Shown here piece by piece: positions 1 to 7,578 of a DNA stretch of 19,472 nucleotides (position 1 is its first letter; each line of letters starts with the position of its first letter). The DNA is taken from contig CAJMQE010000070.1 of NCBI GenBank assembly GCA_905215405.1, positions 1 to 19,472 of the forward strand, in the 5' to 3' direction. This DNA comes from an uncultured bacterium (lineage in GTDB: Bacteria; Bacillota; Clostridia; Lachnospirales; Lachnospiraceae). The translations under genes were made by a program, and so were the position numbers. The notes beneath the pieces are model-generated. The model saw only the letters and a list, made by a program, of their open reading frames with translations, had not been told where the DNA came from and ran no database searches.

Positions 1-7
1 ATATCGC

Positions 8-116
8 AAACGATACTAACTTCTCTTTGAATCCTTAACTTAACACCATTGGGTAGGTAGTCCGGGAGCAGTATCAGAACAGATGCTGTCAGTAACCTGC
101 CTCCTTGGTTGTCCAT
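8..116 (+). promoter_or_regulatory. yjdF-motif riboswitch (azaaromatic-sensing type)
   Basis: The leader directly upstream of yjdF has the organisation expected of the yjdF RNA motif. One stem pairs GGTAGGT (near 53-59) with ACCTGCC (near 104-110). It encloses a hairpin between GCAGTATC (near 68-75) and GATGCTGT (near 82-89). Known members of this class sit before yjdF genes, bind a broad set of azaaromatic compounds, and are thought to control translation. Downstream, TCTTT (117-121) can pair with AAAGG (136-140), part of the ribosome binding site, which would be a simple expression platform. The stems are seen by hand pairing; the class is inferred from them and from the gene downstream. 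The boundaries are approximate. Confidence 0.75.
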
Positions 117-150
117 TCTTTGTTTTAGAAAATCTAAAGGAGGGATTCTT

Positions 151-585
151 TTGAACAAAGAAGAACTGGAAAAGGTAACCGGAAAACTAACTGTTTATTT
201 TGAAGATCCATTCTGGGTCGGTGTATTTGAGCGGAGCTGTCAGGGAAAAATGGCAGCTACAAGAGTAGTGTTCGGTGCAGAACCGAAGGACTATGAAGTA
301 GAGGCAATGATATGCCAGCGTTTTTATGCACTGCAGTACAGTCCGGCAGTTGAACTGGAGAAACAGGCAAAAGAGCATGTGAATCCAAAAAGATTGCAGA
401 GACAGGTAAAGAAGCAGATGACGGATAAAGGGACAGGTACAAAGTCCCAGCAAGCATTAAAACTGCAGCAGGAAGAAAAGAAAACACTCAGAAAAGAGAG
501 AAGCAAAAGAAAACGGGAAGAAGAACAAATACTTCGATACCAGATGAGACAGAAAAAGAAAAAAGAAAAGCATAGAGGAAGATAG
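151..585 (+). CDS. yjdF: YjdF family protein (DUF2992)
   Basis: This 144-residue protein begins with the family's signature block, with LTVYFEDPFWVGVFER at about residues 9-24 and FGAEPKDYEV soon after. The second half is very basic and rich in Lys, Arg and Gln, predicted as a long charged helix, which fits a nucleic-acid-associated role. The biochemical function of YjdF is unknown; because of its riboswitch it is suspected to help cells deal with toxic azaaromatic compounds. The TTG at 151 is chosen as start because AAAGGAGGG lies 7-10 bases upstream; the frame stays open further upstream, but that part lies inside the riboswitch. It is transcribed alone, with a terminator 36 bases after the stop. 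The family call is confident; the role is not. Confidence 0.88.
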   Translation: MNKEELEKVTGKLTVYFEDPFWVGVFERSCQGKMAATRVVFGAEPKDYEVEAMICQRFYALQYSPAVELEKQAKEHVNPKRLQRQVKKQMTDKGTGTKSQQALKLQQEEKKTLRKERSKRKREEEQILRYQMRQKKKKEKHRGR

Positions 586-620
586 AACGGCAGTGATGCC
601 GGAGTATTGGAATCAGGCAG

Positions 621-659
621 AAAGTGCCACATGGATCAAGCGTTCATGTGGCACTTTTT
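621..659 (+). terminator. Rho-independent terminator after yjdF
   Basis: AAAGTGCCACATG (621-633) and CATGTGGCACTTT (645-657) form a perfect 13-bp stem around an 11-base loop, ending in a run of T. It separates yjdF from the U32-like gene pair. Confidence 0.92.
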
Positions 660-671
660 CGCATAAAATTA

Positions 672-723
672 CCAGTTCTGGAAATGCTTAAATAGTGACT
701 GAAAAGATGCAGTCAGAAGCTGG
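672..723 (+). promoter_or_regulatory. Structured leader or operator before the U32-like pair
   Basis: A perfect dyad TGACTG-N8-CAGTCA lies at 696-715. An outer arm CCAGTTCT (672-679) can pair with AGAAGCTGG (715-723) with one bulged G. The ensemble lies 46-97 bases before the start of the first gene. It could be an operator or a 5' UTR hairpin; no well-formed promoter hexamer pair was recognised nearby. Only the dyad is seen; function is inference. Confidence 0.35.
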
Positions 724-768
724 ATCCAATATGTCAGTAAATGGAGTAATAAAGTGGAGGTAATACTG

Positions 769-1698
769 ATGAATATCATTCCCTGTTTAAATCTGTGCGA
801 TATTTTGGGCAGAAAAGAGAAACAAAAGAGTGCAAAAGATGAGATAGAAAAATCAGAAGAAACAATGGGCTCCAAGAAAGAGCAGTATGAAAGAATTTAT
901 ATCGGTTCCTATTTTTGTGGAAAATATTTTCTACATCTGGACTCGGCGCAAATCGACAGAAGAGTGGAAGAAGTGATGGGATGGGGCAAACATAAGCCTA
1001 AAATCACGCTGGTAATTCCAATGTTCGGTGAACATGATCTGGATGAAGGGAAAAGAAAAATTGAGGAACTGTTAAAAAATCACAGGGATTGTATTGACGA
1101 AGTGACAGTGAATGATTATGGAATGCTTGGATATATGGCTGAAAAGTATGAGTATCCACTGAATATGGGACGTCTTTTTATGAAGGACTACCGTGATAAA
1201 CGTTATGAGGACTACTATCAGATGACGATCTCACCCAAAATCTTCACCCCTTATTTTGAAGAAACGCGGAAAAAATATGGTGTAAAAGGTGTGGAATTTG
1301 ATCCGACACATAGGGGGATTGATCTGTCTAAAGCACCGGCAGATCTGACACTGGCCATACATGCCCCTTACTGCTATATGACGACAGGACAGATCTGTGA
1401 ATTCGCGTCCATTCATAAAACAATGGATAAGAAGTATCGGCCGAACTGTGATTGCGCGAGTGAATGTGAACAGTTCCACGTCATTTATTCGCCAAATGAC
1501 TCTGAAAAATGGATCCGTCTTGGCAGAACGATATATTTTCGAAATGATGATGTCCAAATTAGTGGAACAGATGAAATCAGACAGATCTGGTATCCTTTGA
1601 CAGAACTGGATCTGATCCAACACGAGGTGCACATGCAACCAGGAACGTCACAAAGGACGATGCAGGAAGATATGGATTGTGAAAGGAGGTGTCAGTAA
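769..1698 (+). CDS. Peptidase U32-like protein, UbiV-like Fe-S subunit
   Basis: A 309-residue soluble protein with the layout of the smaller U32-family partner typified by UbiV. An early segment IYIGSYFCGKYF holds a Cys near residue 50, where UbiV has its first cluster ligand. A TIM-barrel-like middle carries TLVIPMFGEHDLDEG and VTVNDYGML. A late cysteine group follows: PYCYMTTGQICEF near residue 200, then CDCASEC about 25 residues on. In UbiV a Cys plus a late Cys triplet bind a 4Fe-4S cluster. The start ATG 769 is preceded by GTGGAGG; an upstream GTG at 754 lies within that site and is rejected. The gene ends 2 bases before the next ATG, so the products are probably made together and may form a heterodimer like UbiU-UbiV. 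Ubiquinone synthesis is not expected here, so the substrate is unknown. The first 40 residues, charged and poorly conserved in appearance, are an unexplained extension. Confidence 0.7.
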   Translation: MNIIPCLNLCDILGRKEKQKSAKDEIEKSEETMGSKKEQYERIYIGSYFCGKYFLHLDSAQIDRRVEEVMGWGKHKPKITLVIPMFGEHDLDEGKRKIEELLKNHRDCIDEVTVNDYGMLGYMAEKYEYPLNMGRLFMKDYRDKRYEDYYQMTISPKIFTPYFEETRKKYGVKGVEFDPTHRGIDLSKAPADLTLAIHAPYCYMTTGQICEFASIHKTMDKKYRPNCDCASECEQFHVIYSPNDSEKWIRLGRTIYFRNDDVQISGTDEIRQIWYPLTELDLIQHEVHMQPGTSQRTMQEDMDCERRCQ

Positions 1699-1700
1699 TC

Positions 1701-2657
1701 ATGAACGTTCTTGTTCCAGTTAATAATTTCGAGCATATTGATGATTATATTAGCAGTGGTGCCACAGAATTTTATATGGGATTCCATGATAATAAATGGC
1801 AGGAAAAGTTCGGTCCCTATGCGGATATCAACCGATTGACCGGTTATCGAAGTGACGCCAATCCATTTAGTTTTCAGGAACTCTTGGAGCTGATACCGGA
1901 AATTCAAAAAAGAGGTGGAACGGTCTATATTACCTTCAATTCCAGTATGTATTCCGGAGAACAGCTGGAATATATGGAAGGGTACATGGATCCGTTAAAA
2001 GAGATCGGAGTCGATGGAGTGATCGTCTCCTGCCCAGAGTTGATGACAATCTGTAAAGCGCATGGATTATTCTGTGTGGCAAGTACGATTGCGGGCTGCT
2101 ATAACCGGGATATTGTCGAGTTCTACAAACAGGCTGGTGCGGGCAGAGTCATTTTACCAAGAGATGTCACGCTCGAGGACATGAAAAAGATCACAGATGC
2201 GCATAAAGACCTGGAATATGAGGTCTTTATGATGAAATGTGGCTGTATGTTTTCTGATTCCAACTGCCTTGGTATGCACAGAAATGAAATGTGTTCTTTC
2301 TGCTTGAGCCTGCGAGAAGCTCATAACGATATTGTTATGGAGGACGGAGCATTTTCACAGCAGAGCGCGGCAGAACTCAATAACCAGCTCTATCAGCAAT
2401 GGTTCCATTATTATTCTTGTGGATTATGCGCAATTTATCATTTCCTGTCCATGAATATTACAGCAGGTAAAATCGTGGGCAGAGGCGAAAGCTGGGAGAA
2501 TATCTGTCGGGAGATCCAACTGGTAAGACAGAATATCACAATTGCTGAGCAATGTAGCAGCAATGAGGAATACCTGGAGAAAATGGTGATCCCAGGAGAT
2601 AAGAGGGAACGCTGCAAAATGGGATTATCCTGCTATTATCCTGAAGTAAGGTTCTGA
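1701..2657 (+). CDS. Peptidase U32-like protein, UbiU-like Fe-S subunit
   Basis: A 318-residue protein opening with MNVLVPVNNFEHIDDYISSG and then ATEFYMGF, the first strand and helix pattern of the U32 barrel (UbiU, RlhA and TrhP open in the same way). Its cysteine-rich core reads MKCGCMFSDSNC followed by LGMHRNEMCSFC at about residues 178-202, and a second pair CGLC lies near residue 248. In the UbiU group such cysteines hold a 4Fe-4S cluster used for oxygen-independent chemistry on RNA bases or ring compounds; protease activity is shown for few members. The spacing differs from the classic U32 signature, so this is a divergent branch. AAAGGAGG at 1682-1689 sits 11 bases before ATG 1701; a GTG at 1689 overlaps that site and is rejected. 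A terminator follows the stop. Confidence 0.7.
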   Translation: MNVLVPVNNFEHIDDYISSGATEFYMGFHDNKWQEKFGPYADINRLTGYRSDANPFSFQELLELIPEIQKRGGTVYITFNSSMYSGEQLEYMEGYMDPLKEIGVDGVIVSCPELMTICKAHGLFCVASTIAGCYNRDIVEFYKQAGAGRVILPRDVTLEDMKKITDAHKDLEYEVFMMKCGCMFSDSNCLGMHRNEMCSFCLSLREAHNDIVMEDGAFSQQSAAELNNQLYQQWFHYYSCGLCAIYHFLSMNITAGKIVGRGESWENICREIQLVRQNITIAEQCSSNEEYLEKMVIPGDKRERCKMGLSCYYPEVRF

Positions 2658-2700
2658 TAAACAGTGTAGAAATGCGGTAATAATAAGAAAATGTAGATGA

Positions 2701-2743
2701 GCTGTTGGCACATGGAGAAGTCTTCATGTGTCAGCAGTTTTTT
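2701..2743 (+). terminator. Rho-independent terminator after the U32-like pair
   Basis: GCTGTTGGCACATG (2701-2714) pairs with CATGTGTCAGCAGT (2725-2738), with two G-U wobbles, then a run of T. It closes the two-gene U32-like unit and isolates it from the peptide transporter operon. Confidence 0.85.
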
Positions 2744-2795
2744 GTACTGTAAAGGAGAGTTGAATTGGAAAATAAAGTGGCTGTTAAACTTTGCT

Positions 2796-2810
2796 ATAGG
2801 TTAAATCTAT
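2796..2810 (+). promoter_or_regulatory. LysR-type operator (ATAG-N7-CTAT)
   Basis: ATAGGTTAAATCTAT fits the OxyR-like LysR-family half-site consensus ATAGntnnnanCTAT at every specified base. A second, overlapping dyad GGTTA-N6-TAACC runs 2799-2814. The centre (2803) lies about 65 bases before the transcription start predicted from the promoter at 2833-2861, the classical position for a LysR-type recognition site. No LysR-type gene lies in this window, so the regulator would be encoded elsewhere. The sequence match is direct; the regulator is inferred. Confidence 0.5.
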
Positions 2811-2832
2811 AACCAGCTCTTGTTATTACATA

Positions 2833-2861
2833 TTAACGCTTATAGTTTTTATTATGATAAT
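2833..2861 (+). promoter_or_regulatory. Sigma-A promoter of the peptide ABC operon
   Basis: TTAACG (2833-2838), a 17-base spacer and GATAAT (2856-2861) form a plausible sigma-A promoter with a weak -35 box, as expected for an activator-dependent promoter. Start of transcription would be near 2868, giving a leader of about 54 bases. Confidence 0.5.
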
Positions 2862-2921
2862 ATATGTCCATCAAAAGCATATCAGTTCAATAGGAATTGC
2901 TATGACAAGGAGGAAATCGAT

Positions 2922-4523
2922 ATGAAAAAACTAAAGACACTCGTGTTATTACTATTAACAGCGATAACAGCAACCGTTGCTGTCGGATGTGGATCAACAG
3001 ATACCGCAGCAACAGGTGATACTTATAAAGTACTGAAATTTGGACAGGCAACACCGTCTGCCGGACTGGACATGCAGAAATCCACATCTTCTACATCTGC
3101 ATCAATTGCAGATTCAGTAACAGAGAGTTTGTTAAGATTTAATGATTCCAATGAAGAAGAACCAGTATTACTGACTGGATTTCCGACAGTTTCAGAGGAT
3201 GGAAGAACATACAGTTTTGAATTGAAACAGGGCGTAACATTTACAAACGGAACAGAATTAAAGAGCAGCGATGTCAAATATACATTTGAGCGTATGTTCA
3301 ATCCAGAAACAAAGGCTACAAGCTATGGATATTTTAATATGATCACAGGAGCACAGGATATACTCAACGGAACAACAAAAGAGCTTTCCGGTTTCCAGAT
3401 TACAGATGATTATCATTTCACGATCACACTTGATTATGCATATGCACCATTTGTAAAAAATCTTGGTACATCTTATGCAGCAATCTTTCCACAGGATGCC
3501 TGTGAAGCAGCCGGAGATAACTGGGGCGTTGGTGAAAATCTGATCGGTACAGGTCCTTATAAGATCAAATCGAATGATGATACAACGCAGATCGTACTGG
3601 TAAAAAATGAGTCATATCACGGTGGAACAGTCAACCTTGATGAATTACAGATTTTATTCTATGACAATGATAATACAAAATTACTTGCTTATGAAAATGG
3701 GGACATCGATCTCTGTGATCTGCCAGCCAGCCTCTTAAGCCAGTATCAGACAACACATGAGAGCGAAATCACAAAGTTCTCCCCACTTGGTACAGGATTT
3801 ATTTCACTGAATTTGAACGCAGAATACTGTGACAATGAAAATGTCAGAAAAGCAATGTCACTGGCAATTAACAGGGAGGAACTTGTTGCAACGATCTTAA
3901 ACGGATCAGGAACAGCTGCAACTTCTTATCTGAATCCTAGTATTCCAGGTCATGATGCTAACAATCAGGTATATGAGTATAATCCGGATAAAGCAAAAGA
4001 ACTTCTTGCTCAGGCAGGATATGCAGATGGAATTACTTTGACAGCAGAGGTAAGACAGGCTGATCAGACATTATTTACAGCAATTCAGGAATATTTCAGC
4101 AAAGTGGGAATTACACTGAATTTAAATGTTGTGGACAATGCAACATGGACAACGGACAGAACAAGTGGAAATCTTACAATGACAGGAATGACATGGAATG
4201 CCCTGTATCCAGATGCTGATTTCCAGATGTACAACTATTTCTATTCAACAAAAGCAACTGGAAAAGGTGTGTTCTACAAGAATGCAGAATATGACAGTCT
4301 GCTTGATGAAGCAAGAGCAGAACAGGATGAAACAAAGAGAGCAGAGCTTTATACAAAAGCAGATGAAATCCTTTCTCTGCAGGATTATGCTTGTATCCCT
4401 CTGTATTACCCACAGTTCCAGTTCGTTGCAAAACCATATGTAAAAAATATGGCAGTAGGAAATCTGATCTATCATTTCTGGAATGTAGATGTGGATATGG
4501 CAGCAAAGGCTTCCTATAAATAG
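2922..4523 (+). CDS. Peptide ABC transporter substrate-binding lipoprotein (SBP_bac_5)
   Basis: A 533-residue extracellular binding protein of the DppA/OppA family. It has a type II signal peptide: MKKLK, a hydrophobic stretch to about residue 20, and a lipobox AVGC with the lipidated Cys at 23. The mature protein shows family landmarks: ESLLRFND, SFELKQGVTFTNGTELKSSD, a GTGPYKI block and VRKAMSLAINREELV. Length is typical. ATG 2922 is chosen because ACAAGGAGG sits just upstream; the frame is open back to 2820 but lacks a signal there. It captures peptides outside the cell and passes them to the permeases encoded next. The first gene of an operon, it is separated from the permeases by a 143-base gap with a stem-loop, which may raise its message level over the rest. 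The exact peptide class cannot be read from sequence; nickel or another ligand of this family is possible but less likely given the downstream peptidase. Confidence 0.93.
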   Translation: MKKLKTLVLLLLTAITATVAVGCGSTDTAATGDTYKVLKFGQATPSAGLDMQKSTSSTSASIADSVTESLLRFNDSNEEEPVLLTGFPTVSEDGRTYSFELKQGVTFTNGTELKSSDVKYTFERMFNPETKATSYGYFNMITGAQDILNGTTKELSGFQITDDYHFTITLDYAYAPFVKNLGTSYAAIFPQDACEAAGDNWGVGENLIGTGPYKIKSNDDTTQIVLVKNESYHGGTVNLDELQILFYDNDNTKLLAYENGDIDLCDLPASLLSQYQTTHESEITKFSPLGTGFISLNLNAEYCDNENVRKAMSLAINREELVATILNGSGTAATSYLNPSIPGHDANNQVYEYNPDKAKELLAQAGYADGITLTAEVRQADQTLFTAIQEYFSKVGITLNLNVVDNATWTTDRTSGNLTMTGMTWNALYPDADFQMYNYFYSTKATGKGVFYKNAEYDSLLDEARAEQDETKRAELYTKADEILSLQDYACIPLYYPQFQFVAKPYVKNMAVGNLIYHFWNVDVDMAAKASYK

Positions 4524-4551
4524 GATAAAAAGCTGGAAATAGGATAAAAAG
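4518..4551 (+). repeat. Two direct repeats spanning the binding-protein stop codon
   Basis: AAATAGGATAAAAAG occurs at 4518-4532 and again at 4537-4551 (period 19). The first copy contains the stop codon of the binding-protein gene, so the repeat looks like a local duplication of the gene's 3' end. Confidence 0.7.
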
Positions 4552-4578
4552 ATTGACAAACAAATAAATGAAACAGAC

Positions 4579-4615
4579 GGAAAGATCACTGGTTACAGGA
4601 ATCAGTGGTCTTTCC
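4579..4615 (+). promoter_or_regulatory. Intercistronic stem-loop between binding protein and permease
   Basis: GGAAAGATCACTG (4579-4591) and CAGTGGTCTTTCC (4603-4615) form a 13-bp stem with one G-U pair and an 11-base loop. There is no T-run, so it is not a full terminator. Such hairpins commonly protect the upstream message or limit read-through, which would favour excess binding protein over permease. The stem is seen; the role is inferred. Confidence 0.55.
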
Positions 4616-4666
4616 TACATCAATAAGAAGCATTTGAAAAAAGAAACCTGCAGGTAAGGAGTTTAT

Positions 4667-5596
4667 ATGAAAAAGTATTTGACAAAACGGGTACTTCTGG
4701 CACTCGGTATTATTTTTACAATATCTGTGATTACATTTTTTATTCTGAATGTCATCCCGGGAGATCCGGCGGCATTAATGCTTGGTGATTATGCCGATGC
4801 AAATACGATCGCTGAGCTCAGAGCCAAGATGGGACTGGATAAGCCACTGGTCGTACAGTATTTCACCTGGCTCGGCAATCTGGTGACAGGCAATCTCGGT
4901 ACCAGTTATTTTCAGAAAAAATCGGTAACAGGTCTGATCTTTCAGGCATTTGGCTATACAGGAAGACTGGCATTGACAGCTTATGTGATTGCACTGGTAA
5001 TCGGTCTGAGCGCTGGTGTTGTTGCAGCAATCAACCACAAAAAGCCAGCGGATCATATTATTATGACACTTGCAGTCGCAGGTATTTCTGCTCCTGTATT
5101 CTGGGTCGCAATTATTTTGCAGATCTGTATTGGACTGAATTTTAAAATGTTCCCAGTATCGGGCATCAACAGTCCACTGTCTTTTGTACTTCCATCGATT
5201 GCACTTGGAGTACGTTATGCGGCATCTATTGCGAGAATTACAAGAAACAGTATGCTGGATATTATGAGCCAGGATTTCATCAGAACGGCTTATGCAAAGG
5301 GACTTTCCAGAACGAGAATCGTACTGGTACATATTTTTAGAAATGCACTGATTCCGATTATTACAGTAATTGGTATGGACCTCGGAGAACTGCTGACAGG
5401 TTCTATGCTCACCGAGTCCGTATTCAATATTCCGGGTATCGGGAAGTTACTGATAGATTCAATTACGAAAAGAGATATTCCAATTGTGCAGGGGTGCGTA
5501 ATGTATGTAGTTATTATATGTGTGGTCATCTATCTGCTGGTTGATATTATCTATGCAGTAGTAGATCCAAGAATCAGACTGGGAAAGGAGGAATGA
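4667..5596 (+). CDS. Peptide ABC transporter permease (DppB/OppB type)
   Basis: A 309-residue inner-membrane permease of the DppB family. It starts with MKKYLTKRVLLALG and an N-terminal helix, then the conserved FFILNVIPGDPAALMLG. The large loop holds LRAKMGLDKPLVVQYFTWL, followed by about five more helices. The ATPase-contacting EAA loop is near residues 195-225 (YAKGLSRTRIVLVHIFRNAL). Length and order match the family. TAAGGAG lies 6 bases before ATG 4667. The gene stop (5594-5596) almost touches the start of the second permease, indicating coupled translation. With that partner it forms the translocation pore. Ordinary member, no missing landmark seen. Confidence 0.94.
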   Translation: MKKYLTKRVLLALGIIFTISVITFFILNVIPGDPAALMLGDYADANTIAELRAKMGLDKPLVVQYFTWLGNLVTGNLGTSYFQKKSVTGLIFQAFGYTGRLALTAYVIALVIGLSAGVVAAINHKKPADHIIMTLAVAGISAPVFWVAIILQICIGLNFKMFPVSGINSPLSFVLPSIALGVRYAASIARITRNSMLDIMSQDFIRTAYAKGLSRTRIVLVHIFRNALIPIITVIGMDLGELLTGSMLTESVFNIPGIGKLLIDSITKRDIPIVQGCVMYVVIICVVIYLLVDIIYAVVDPRIRLGKEE

Positions 5597-5598
5597 TC

Positions 5599-6480
5599 AT
5601 GGCAAAACTTAAGAAAACGAAAAATGAAAATACAGAATACAAAGGATTCTATCGGGAAAGTTTTGCAATCCTTCGCAAAAATAAAGTGGCACTGGTGTCA
5701 CTATGCGTTATCATTGCATTGCTTCTCACCGCTGTATTTGCAAATGTGATCGCTCCATACGATCCAAATGAGCAGAATCTGACACAGAGACTTTTATTCC
5801 CTGGAAATGGACATTTATTTGGTACGGATGAGTTTGGAAGAGATATATTTTCCAGATGTATATATGGATGCCGAATTTCCATCAGCGTAGGACTGGTTTC
5901 CCAGCTGATCGCCTCAGTCATCGGCTATATCATGGGCGTATGTGCCGGTTATTTTGGAAAAAAGACTGATGCCGTGATTTCATTCCTGATTCAGGTGTTT
6001 TCTAGTTTTCCATTCCTGCTCTTTTCCATGACACTGATGTTTGTTCTTGGAAATGGTCTGGTGAACTTGTATTTGTCACTGGGATGTCTTTTATGGACCA
6101 ATACAGCAAGACTGGTCAGAGGAAATGTTCTTTCTCTGAAACAGCAGGAATATATTCAGGCATGTAAACTGGACGGCGGTAGTAATTTAAGAGTGATTTT
6201 GAAGCATTTACTGCCAAATTGTATTCCAACACTGATCATAACGATCTCATTGGGCGTACCATATGCCATTCTTTCAGAAGCGAGTCTGAGTTTCCTCGGA
6301 CTTGGAGTACCAAGTCCAATGGCGAGCTGGGGAGCTATGATTTCAGGAGCACAGGCATATATTCGCTCCAATACATATTACAGCCTGTTTCCGGGACTAT
6401 TTATTATTGTAACGGTAATGGCATTTAATCTTCTTGGCGATGGACTGCGTGATGCACTGGATCCAAAGCTTCGTTCTTAA
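5599..6480 (+). CDS. Peptide ABC transporter permease (DppC/OppC type)
   Basis: A 293-residue second permease subunit. The N-terminal cytoplasmic stretch is followed by a first helix and by the DppC hallmark APYDPNEQNL. Next come the typical HLFGTDEFGRDIFSRCIYG and a bundle of five helices. The EAA loop near residues 185-210 contains QACKLDGGSNLRVILKHLLPN, and the end has NLLGDGLRDALDPKLR, all expected. ATG 5599 is preferred because AAAGGAGG (5584-5591) is then 7 bases away; an ATG at 5593 overlapping the upstream stop is only 1 base from it. It pairs with the preceding permease in the membrane and docks the two ATPases encoded downstream. Confidence 0.94.
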   Translation: MAKLKKTKNENTEYKGFYRESFAILRKNKVALVSLCVIIALLLTAVFANVIAPYDPNEQNLTQRLLFPGNGHLFGTDEFGRDIFSRCIYGCRISISVGLVSQLIASVIGYIMGVCAGYFGKKTDAVISFLIQVFSSFPFLLFSMTLMFVLGNGLVNLYLSLGCLLWTNTARLVRGNVLSLKQQEYIQACKLDGGSNLRVILKHLLPNCIPTLIITISLGVPYAILSEASLSFLGLGVPSPMASWGAMISGAQAYIRSNTYYSLFPGLFIIVTVMAFNLLGDGLRDALDPKLRS

Positions 6481-6510
6481 GAAATCTGGATAGTAGGAAA
6501 GGATGGATAA

Positions 6511-7479
6511 ATGATGAGTGAAACGGTAATTGATGTAAAAGATTTATGCATCACGCTGGATACAGAAAGAGGAGAACTTCCGGTAGCTGACCATATCAGT
6601 TTTCAGTTGAAAAAAGGGGAAACACTGGGGGTCGTAGGAGAAAGCGGTTGTGGAAAAAGCATGCTGGCATCCGGAATCATGCATCTGGTCAATAAGCCGG
6701 GCAGAATTTCCGGTGGAAGTGTCGAGTTCTTCGGTCAGGATATGAATAAAATGAAAGAAAAAGAGCTGCGTAAAATTCGTGGAAAAGATATCAGTATGAT
6801 TTTCCAGGAACCGATGACCAGTCTGAACCCACTGATGAAATGTGGAGAACAGATCGTGGAGACTATCCGCAGCCATGAAAAGGTTACAAAAAAGGAAGCA
6901 AAAGAGCGGGCGCTGGAGCTGATCAGACTGGTCAATATATCTGATGCAGAAAAGATCTACCGAAGTGTTCCAGGGGAGCTTTCCGGTGGTATGAGACAGC
7001 GAATCGTAATTGCTATGGCACTCTGCTGTAATCCTTCACTGTTGATCTGCGATGAACCGACAACAGCCTTGGATGTGACCGTACAGGCACAGATTCTGAA
7101 GTTGATCAATCAGTTGAAGAAAAAAATGGATTCTGCAGTTATTTTTATCAGTCATGATATGGGAGTCATTTCGCAGATGTCTGATCATATTATGGTGATG
7201 TATGCAGGGGAAGTTATGGAATATGCATCTGAAAAGGATATATTTAAAGAACCACTGCATCCATATACGCAGGGGCTTGAGGCATCAATTCCTAAGATCG
7301 ATGAGCAAAAGGAAGAATTGCCGGTTATACAGGGTTCTGTTCCAATGCTTTATGAGCTGCCAGAGGGCTGTATCTATGCACAGAGATGTCCACGGGCCAC
7401 AGAGAAATGTTTCAGGCAGAGACCACAACTTATCAAAAAATCGGAAAATCATCTTGTGAGATGCTTTTTATATGAATAA
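6511..7479 (+). CDS. Peptide ABC transporter ATP-binding protein (DppD type)
   Basis: A 322-residue cytoplasmic ATPase. Walker A GESGCGKS is near residues 43-50 (the following residue is Met where Ser/Thr is usual). A Q-loop FQEPMTSLNP, the ABC signature LSGGMRQR, Walker B LLICDEPTTALD and the switch His in FISHDMG follow in order. The C-terminal oligopeptide-transporter extension carries four cysteines (GCIYAQRC, then EKC, then VRC), an arrangement that in DppD-type proteins has been seen to hold a 4Fe-4S cluster. The start could be 6511 or the adjacent ATG 6514; both follow GGAAAGGA. It drives import together with the next ATPase. Confidence 0.94.
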   Translation: MMSETVIDVKDLCITLDTERGELPVADHISFQLKKGETLGVVGESGCGKSMLASGIMHLVNKPGRISGGSVEFFGQDMNKMKEKELRKIRGKDISMIFQEPMTSLNPLMKCGEQIVETIRSHEKVTKKEAKERALELIRLVNISDAEKIYRSVPGELSGGMRQRIVIAMALCCNPSLLICDEPTTALDVTVQAQILKLINQLKKKMDSAVIFISHDMGVISQMSDHIMVMYAGEVMEYASEKDIFKEPLHPYTQGLEASIPKIDEQKEELPVIQGSVPMLYELPEGCIYAQRCPRATEKCFRQRPQLIKKSENHLVRCFLYE

Positions 7480-7483
7480 ACGA

Positions 7484-7539
7484 ATGTAGATAGATGAATG
7501 TAAGTAGATAAATGGAAGTAGTTAAATGTAAGAGTAAGA
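7484..7539 (+). repeat. Four tandem 14-bp units between the two ATPase genes
   Basis: Units begin at 7484, 7498, 7512 and 7526. They read ATGTAGATAGATGA, ATGTAAGTAGATAA, ATGGAAGTAGTTAA and ATGTAAGAGTAAGA. The period is exact while the units differ at several bases, the pattern of an old slippage-born array. It fills most of the 99-base gap between the ATPase genes and contains many short stop codons. Confidence 0.75.
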
Positions 7540-7578
7540 AATACAGGGATAAGAACAAGACCTGTCAGGAGGTAGTAT

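Noticed and set aside
187..632. Several minus-strand ORFs across yjdF
   Set aside because: They mirror the Lys/Glu-rich coding strand, giving Phe/Leu/Ser-rich products with no start signals.
1231..1638. Minus-strand 135-residue ORF inside the first U32-like gene
   Set aside because: No ribosome binding site or family resemblance, and the opposite strand is clearly coding.
4775..5332. Minus-strand 185-residue ORF inside the first permease gene
   Set aside because: Composition is that of an antisense shadow of a membrane protein, rich in Cys, Asn and Arg, with no start signal.
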